DNA of 64,000 nt from positions 469,419-533,418 of the forward strand of contig NZ_BMSK01000003.1 in the NCBI RefSeq assembly GCF_014649115.1. Direction: 5' to 3'. Made by a program: the position numbers and the translations under genes. The DNA is from Streptomyces eurythermus. GTDB lineage: Bacteria; Actinomycetota; Actinomycetes; Streptomycetales; Streptomycetaceae. Under the pieces are notes generated by a model, which was given only the letters and a program-made list of their open reading frames with translations, was not told the origin of the DNA and ran no database searches. This document shows positions 63,923-64,000 of the stretch, in pieces. The first letter of the stretch is position 1; every line of letters starts with the position of its first letter.

Positions 63923-64000
63923 AAGACCGAAGGGAAGCGCCCGGAGGAAAGCCCGAGAGGGTGAGTACAAAGGAAGCGACCGTTCCTTGAGAACTCAACA

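Larger units (their letters stand above)
63727..64000 (+). ncRNA. Pre-16S rRNA leader (partial)
   Basis: Purine-rich, much less GC-rich sequence ending CCTTGAGAACTCAACA, the leader I recognise from Streptomyces rrn operons. AAGGAA (63970-63975) and TTCCTT (63983-63988) form a small stem. The mature 16S should begin a few hundred bases beyond the window. Confidence 0.75.

Noticed and set aside
63727..63998. Leftward open frames in the rrn leader
   Set aside because: The region is untranslated rRNA leader by its recognisable sequence; the frames have no ribosome sites or codon bias.

Overview
This 64 kb window is a chromosomal segment of a Streptomyces-type actinomycete. The evidence is very high GC with strong third-position bias, frequent GTG starts, 4-bp GTGA/ATGA start-stop overlaps, several apparently leaderless genes, a WhiB protein that matches the S. 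coelicolor sequence as I remember it, and a typical Streptomyces rrn promoter/leader array at the right edge. It looks like core chromosome; I see no insertion sequence, prophage, CRISPR array, tRNA gene or integrative element. The novelty lies in degenerate paralogues, repeats and regulatory dyads rather than in a foreign island.

Layout. (1) 130-5688: histidine utilisation operon hutU - M20 amidohydrolase - hutF - hutI, with a promoter and a perfect inverted repeat in front. (2) 5790-8187: sigma-B-type sigma factor (sigI-like) divergent from its antagonist (STAS) and anti-sigma kinase genes. (3) 8500-12645: four-gene locus for secreted or wall-anchored proteins; the first and last carry LPxTG/LAxTG sorting signals and share a duplicated two-cysteine domain. 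(4) 12716-17251: POT peptide transporter, two-component system, GtrA membrane protein. (5) 17444-21571: purK-purE and a dipeptidase followed by a paralogue that has lost every metal ligand. (6) 21576-27172: twin VOC proteins facing a CGNR regulator, UDP-glucose dehydrogenase, acyl-CoA dehydrogenase, methyltransferase, and a Cys-rich copper-storage-like protein.

(7) 27256-40836: envelope region with five LytR-CpsA-Psr (LCP) proteins, a family-2 glycosyltransferase, a thioesterase, a short AMP-binding protein, a secreted PGRP amidase and a sugar-phosphate nucleotidylyltransferase (manC-like). (8) 40982-44887: DNA glycosylase, F420 genes fbiB and fbiA, and a cysteine dioxygenase. (9) 45565-51803: whiB, a giant membrane glycosyltransferase coupled to a DUF5719-like protein, and a zincin-like protein with a broken HExxH. 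(10) 52133-57969: DUF3499, manB, Trm112-like, SIS-domain protein, manA, cation diffusion facilitator. (11) 57991-63587: a type-I signal peptidase homologue lacking the catalytic Lys, S-adenosylhomocysteine hydrolase, RDD protein and SpoIIM-like protein. (12) 63588-64000: tandem rRNA promoters and pre-16S leader; the 16S gene itself lies beyond the window.

How it fits together. manA, manB and manC would convert fructose-6-P to GDP-mannose for envelope glycans. LCP proteins, glycosyltransferases, UDP-glucose dehydrogenase, GtrA and the amidase point to assembly and remodelling of wall glycopolymers. whiB adds developmental control. The manA-SIS-manB-DUF3499-whiB-fbiA/B-manC-LCP-TIGR03089 neighbourhood resembles the mycobacterial one, so much of the right half looks like an ancient actinobacterial gene block. 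All function calls come from motif and family recognition by eye; no database search was run.
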